Positions 7,375 through 9,024 of a stretch of DNA of 9,024 bases are shown in pieces. The DNA is from an uncultured bacterium. Lineage in GTDB: Bacteria > Armatimonadota > Zipacnadia > Zipacnadales > Zipacnadaceae. Both the position numbers and the translations under genes were made by a program. The notes beneath the pieces were generated by a model, which was not told the origin of the DNA, ran no database searches, and was given only the letters and a program-made list of their open reading frames with translations. The stretch spans positions 1-9,024 of the forward strand of contig CALFVE010000237.1 in NCBI GenBank assembly GCA_937928475.1, written 5' to 3'. Within the stretch, counting starts at the first letter, position 1. Each line of letters opens with the position of its first letter.

Positions 7375-7508
7375 GGCGATCAGCCGAGAATCAGCGGACA
7401 AGACAAGGCAGGACAGTTCAGGACGCCGTTTATTGTGACGCTCACGCTGGTTTTAGGGTTCTGCGGAAGCAGCCTCGACTCCTTTCGGTCACGCCATTCA
7501 ATCTCCGT

Positions 7509-7524
7509 CCACGGCGCCACGGCG
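7509..7524. repeat. Tandem 8-bp repeat CCACGGCG x2
   Basis: Two perfect adjacent copies, 7509-7516 and 7517-7524, lie inside the non-coding spacer. No function is visible; slippage in GC-rich DNA is the simplest explanation. Confidence 0.3.
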
Positions 7525-7551
7525 AGGCAAGGCGGCGGCCCCTCCGCGCAG

Positions 7552-7578
7552 CAGGCTCGCAGAGCGCCGTTGAGCCTG
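7552..7578 (-). terminator. Stem-loop directly after the AMMECR1 stop
   Basis: CAGGCTC (7552-7558) and GAGCCTG (7572-7578) form a perfect 7-bp inverted repeat with a 13-nt loop. On the minus strand it starts 4 nt after the AMMECR1 stop codon. No T tract follows. Its position mirrors the stem-loop after the GHMP kinase, which supports a transcript-end role. Confidence 0.45.
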
Positions 7579-7582
7579 GCCG

Positions 7583-8125
7583 CTATTCTTCGCCAAAGAC
7601 CTCGGCCTCAAAGGAATACAACTGGGCCGCCGGGTTCCGCCAGGAATCGGGCGGCAGGCCGGCTTTGAGGCAAGTGTGAGCCAGAAACTGCTCGCGCTGC
7701 CAGCCGAACTCGCCGGGCACCTGCGGCAGGAGCAAGCCCCGATTGGGTCCCAGGCAGACCATCAGCCCGTGGCGGCCCACTTCCACCTGCTCGGGGTCCT
7801 CGACCGGGGCGAGAGGGGTGAGGGCAGACACCTCGATGGTGATCTCCGGCAACTCGCTTGCACGCACCGGCGGGAAGCGGAGGTCGCGCAGCGCCGCCGC
7901 CGCTGCGTTTTCGGCCACGGCCTCGATCAGGGGCATGATCCCTTCCACGTAGCCCAAGCAGCCTCGGAGTTGCCCGTGCCGCTTTAGGGTCACGAAAGCG
8001 CCCCGCTTTTCCAAGAGGGCGGGGTCCTGCGTGCGCAGGTCGGGCCCACGCCCTCCCCTCACCGCCGCCTCCATACTCTGGCGGGCGATGCGCAGTAAGT
8101 GCTTCTTCTGGTCGTCACTTAGCAT
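7583..8125 (-). CDS. AMMECR1-domain protein (AmmeMemoRadiSam system protein A type, 180 aa)
   Basis: This is a full-length stand-alone AMMECR1 domain, of the type called protein A of the AmmeMemoRadiSam system. The hallmark LRGCLG lies at 53-58, with the invariant Cys56. Next come DLRFPPVRASELPEITIEVS (81-100), the GLMVCLGPNRGLLLPQV block (120-136), GWQREQFLAHTCLKAGL (141-157) and the closing YSFEAEVFGE. The length matches the usual 180 or so residues. The biochemical role is not established to my knowledge; the fold and conserved cysteine suggest an enzyme or binding protein. The start at ATG 8125 has GGAGG 7 nt upstream and overlaps the methyltransferase stop by 11 bp, so the two genes are likely translated together. 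No Memo gene is in the window, and the radical SAM gene downstream is a SPASM type. The protein is cytoplasmic, with no signal peptide or membrane segment. Confidence 0.92.
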   Translation of the reverse strand: MLSDDQKKHLLRIARQSMEAAVRGGRGPDLRTQDPALLEKRGAFVTLKRHGQLRGCLGYVEGIMPLIEAVAENAAAAALRDLRFPPVRASELPEITIEVSALTPLAPVEDPEQVEVGRHGLMVCLGPNRGLLLPQVPGEFGWQREQFLAHTCLKAGLPPDSWRNPAAQLYSFEAEVFGEE

Positions 8126-9024
8126 GGCGCTGCCTCCTCTGGGGGGACTCCGGCTTCTGGAAGATGAGGATGTACTGGTGGTGGATATTGCTGACGAAGG
8201 CGTAGGGGATGGAAAAAGGATAGAGATTCTTGTTGTCTTGGAGCAGGATAGTGAGGCCCTTCAGGGCGAAGCCGCGAGCCTCAATCTGGGCGGCTAGGTC
8301 GGCGTGGTAGAGCACGAAGCGGGGACCGTCGCGGAAGTCTGACACGATGACGCACATATACCGGCGCGGCCTGAGCACGCGCAGGCACTCGGCGAAGACC
8401 TCGCCCAGTCGCGCGAGGAACTCCCCGTAATCTTCCACGTTTCCCAGGTCGGCGGGATGCTCGCTGTAGTGGGTGGTCAAGCCGCGGCCGGTGCGTTCCG
8501 CCTGCGCCTTCAGGCCGGGCCGCTTCCGCAGGATGCGCCAGTAAGGGGGGCTAGTGACAATAAAATCCACGCTGTCCGAATCGAGGCGCTCCAGCACTTG
8601 GCACGCATCGCCCTGCTGAACCTCCGCGGCCGGGTTGTGCCCCTGTACGTCGGCGGCCTCCGCCAGCCGTCGGCGCGCCACCTCGGCCCAGTGCGGGATC
8701 AACTCAATTCCCAGGCTGGCGCGCCCGCAGGCTCGGGCGGCGATCAGGGCGGAACCGCTTCCCACGAAGGGATCGAGGACTAGTTCGCCCTCCTTCGTGA
8801 ACAGTCGGATCAGCCGCTCAATATCCTTTTCCGAGAAGGTGGCCGGGTGCGTCATCTTGAGAGCGTCGCGCGGCGGTGTCCTACTCCACAGCAGGCTGCT
8901 CATCACCTGGCCCAGCAATTCCTCAGCGATCTCGTCGCCCCGCGTCTCTCGCAACCACCGGCTGAACTCCGCCAGCAGGTCCCCGTCCAGGCCGCCCTCA
9001 CTCCCTCCCTGGCTAATCCAGAAA
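8115..9024 (-). CDS. DNA N4/N6 amino-methyltransferase (5' end outside window)
   Basis: This enzyme is expected to transfer a methyl group from SAM to the exocyclic amine of cytosine or adenine in DNA. Numbered from a TTG at 8954, the SAM-site region HPATFSEKDIERLI (36-49) and DPFVGSGSALIAA (61-73) comes first, then GIEL (82-85). The catalytic TSPPYW (134-139) follows, then RVLRPRRYMCVIVSDF (192-207) and a closing HHQYILIFQK (258-267). This closing stretch and the HPA segment resemble beta-class (PF01555-like) enzymes, but their usual order places the catalytic motif first, so this looks circularly permuted. SPPY is common in N4-cytosine enzymes; target base and site remain unknown. The frame stays open from 8954 to the window edge (23 more codons, no stop, no ATG), so the true start is probably outside and TTG 8954 internal. 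No restriction endonuclease is visible here. Confidence 0.88.
   Translation of the reverse strand, partial: FWISQGGSEGGLDGDLLAEFSRWLRETRGDEIAEELLGQVMSSLLWSRTPPRDALKMTHPATFSEKDIERLIRLFTKEGELVLDPFVGSGSALIAARACGRASLGIELIPHWAEVARRRLAEAADVQGHNPAAEVQQGDACQVLERLDSDSVDFIVTSPPYWRILRKRPGLKAQAERTGRGLTTHYSEHPADLGNVEDYGEFLARLGEVFAECLRVLRPRRYMCVIVSDFRDGPRFVLYHADLAAQIEARGFALKGLTILLQDNKNLYPFSIPYAFVSNIHHQYILIFQKPESPQRRQRHAK
8133..8137 (-). promoter_or_regulatory. Ribosome binding site of the AMMECR1 gene, inside the methyltransferase gene
   Basis: On the minus strand GGAGG lies 7 nt before ATG 8125. It sits in the last codons of the methyltransferase gene, which indicates operon organisation and fixes the AMMECR1 start. 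Confidence 0.75.

Larger units (their letters stand above)
7329..7582. other. 254-bp non-coding spacer between the AMMECR1 and radical SAM genes
   Basis: This spacer separates two minus-strand genes in a window whose other spacers are short. It holds the radical SAM ribosome site, the GCTCAC palindromes, a comparatively AT-rich patch around 7428-7458 (a plausible minus-strand promoter area, though no clean -35/-10 pair is seen), a tandem CCACGGCG repeat, and a stem-loop after the AMMECR1 stop. Open frames crossing it have no recognisable protein features. It probably gives the radical SAM gene its own promoter. Confidence 0.5.

Noticed and set aside
7252..7668. A plus-strand frame across the 254-bp spacer
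   Set aside because: It begins inside the radical SAM gene and ends inside the AMMECR1 gene on the opposite strand. The spacer part looks like random GC-rich coding, with no start signal.
8954..8954. TTG at 8954 as the true methyltransferase start
   Set aside because: The frame is open and protein-like for 23 more codons to the window edge, and no well-spaced ribosome site precedes the TTG, so a start outside the window is more likely.

Overview
The window is high-GC bacterial DNA, roughly two thirds G+C by eye, with dense coding, very short intergenic gaps and ribosome sites of the GGAGG type. No tRNA, rRNA, CRISPR array, insertion sequence or phage gene is visible. The gene set (UvrB/UvrC, a sugar-kinase-like GHMP protein, a CPBP membrane protease, a SPASM radical SAM protein, a bacterial AMMECR1 protein, a DNA methyltransferase) does not fix the phylum. 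A deep-branching, probably uncultured lineage such as Armatimonadota or Chloroflexota is a guess only.

Plus strand, left half (1-5796). The window opens inside uvrB, which lacks only about 55 N-terminal codons. A 131-bp spacer with a GC hairpin and a short tandem repeat follows, then a complete uvrC. UvrB and UvrC are the damage-loading helicase and the dual-incision nuclease of nucleotide excision repair. The uvrC 3' end overlaps a GHMP-family kinase resembling heptose-7-phosphate kinases, and that kinase has its own ribosome site inside uvrC. A stem-loop directly after the kinase stop and about 190 bp without a gene separate it from a CPBP-type intramembrane protease gene.

Minus strand, right half (5847-9024). 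Read in the direction of transcription, the order is: a DNA methyltransferase whose start lies beyond the window, an AMMECR1-domain protein whose start overlaps the methyltransferase stop by 11 bp, a 254-bp spacer with inverted repeats, and a radical SAM/SPASM enzyme with an unassigned N-terminal region of about 118 residues. The radical SAM gene converges on the CPBP gene with 50 bp between them.

The left half is ordinary DNA-repair housekeeping plus a kinase passenger. The right half is the less explained part. AMMECR1 proteins are usually discussed with Memo and a different kind of radical SAM protein; here the neighbours are a SPASM-type radical SAM enzyme and a methyltransferase with permuted motif order. 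Nothing in the window proves that these three form one system, so this is offered as a hypothesis.
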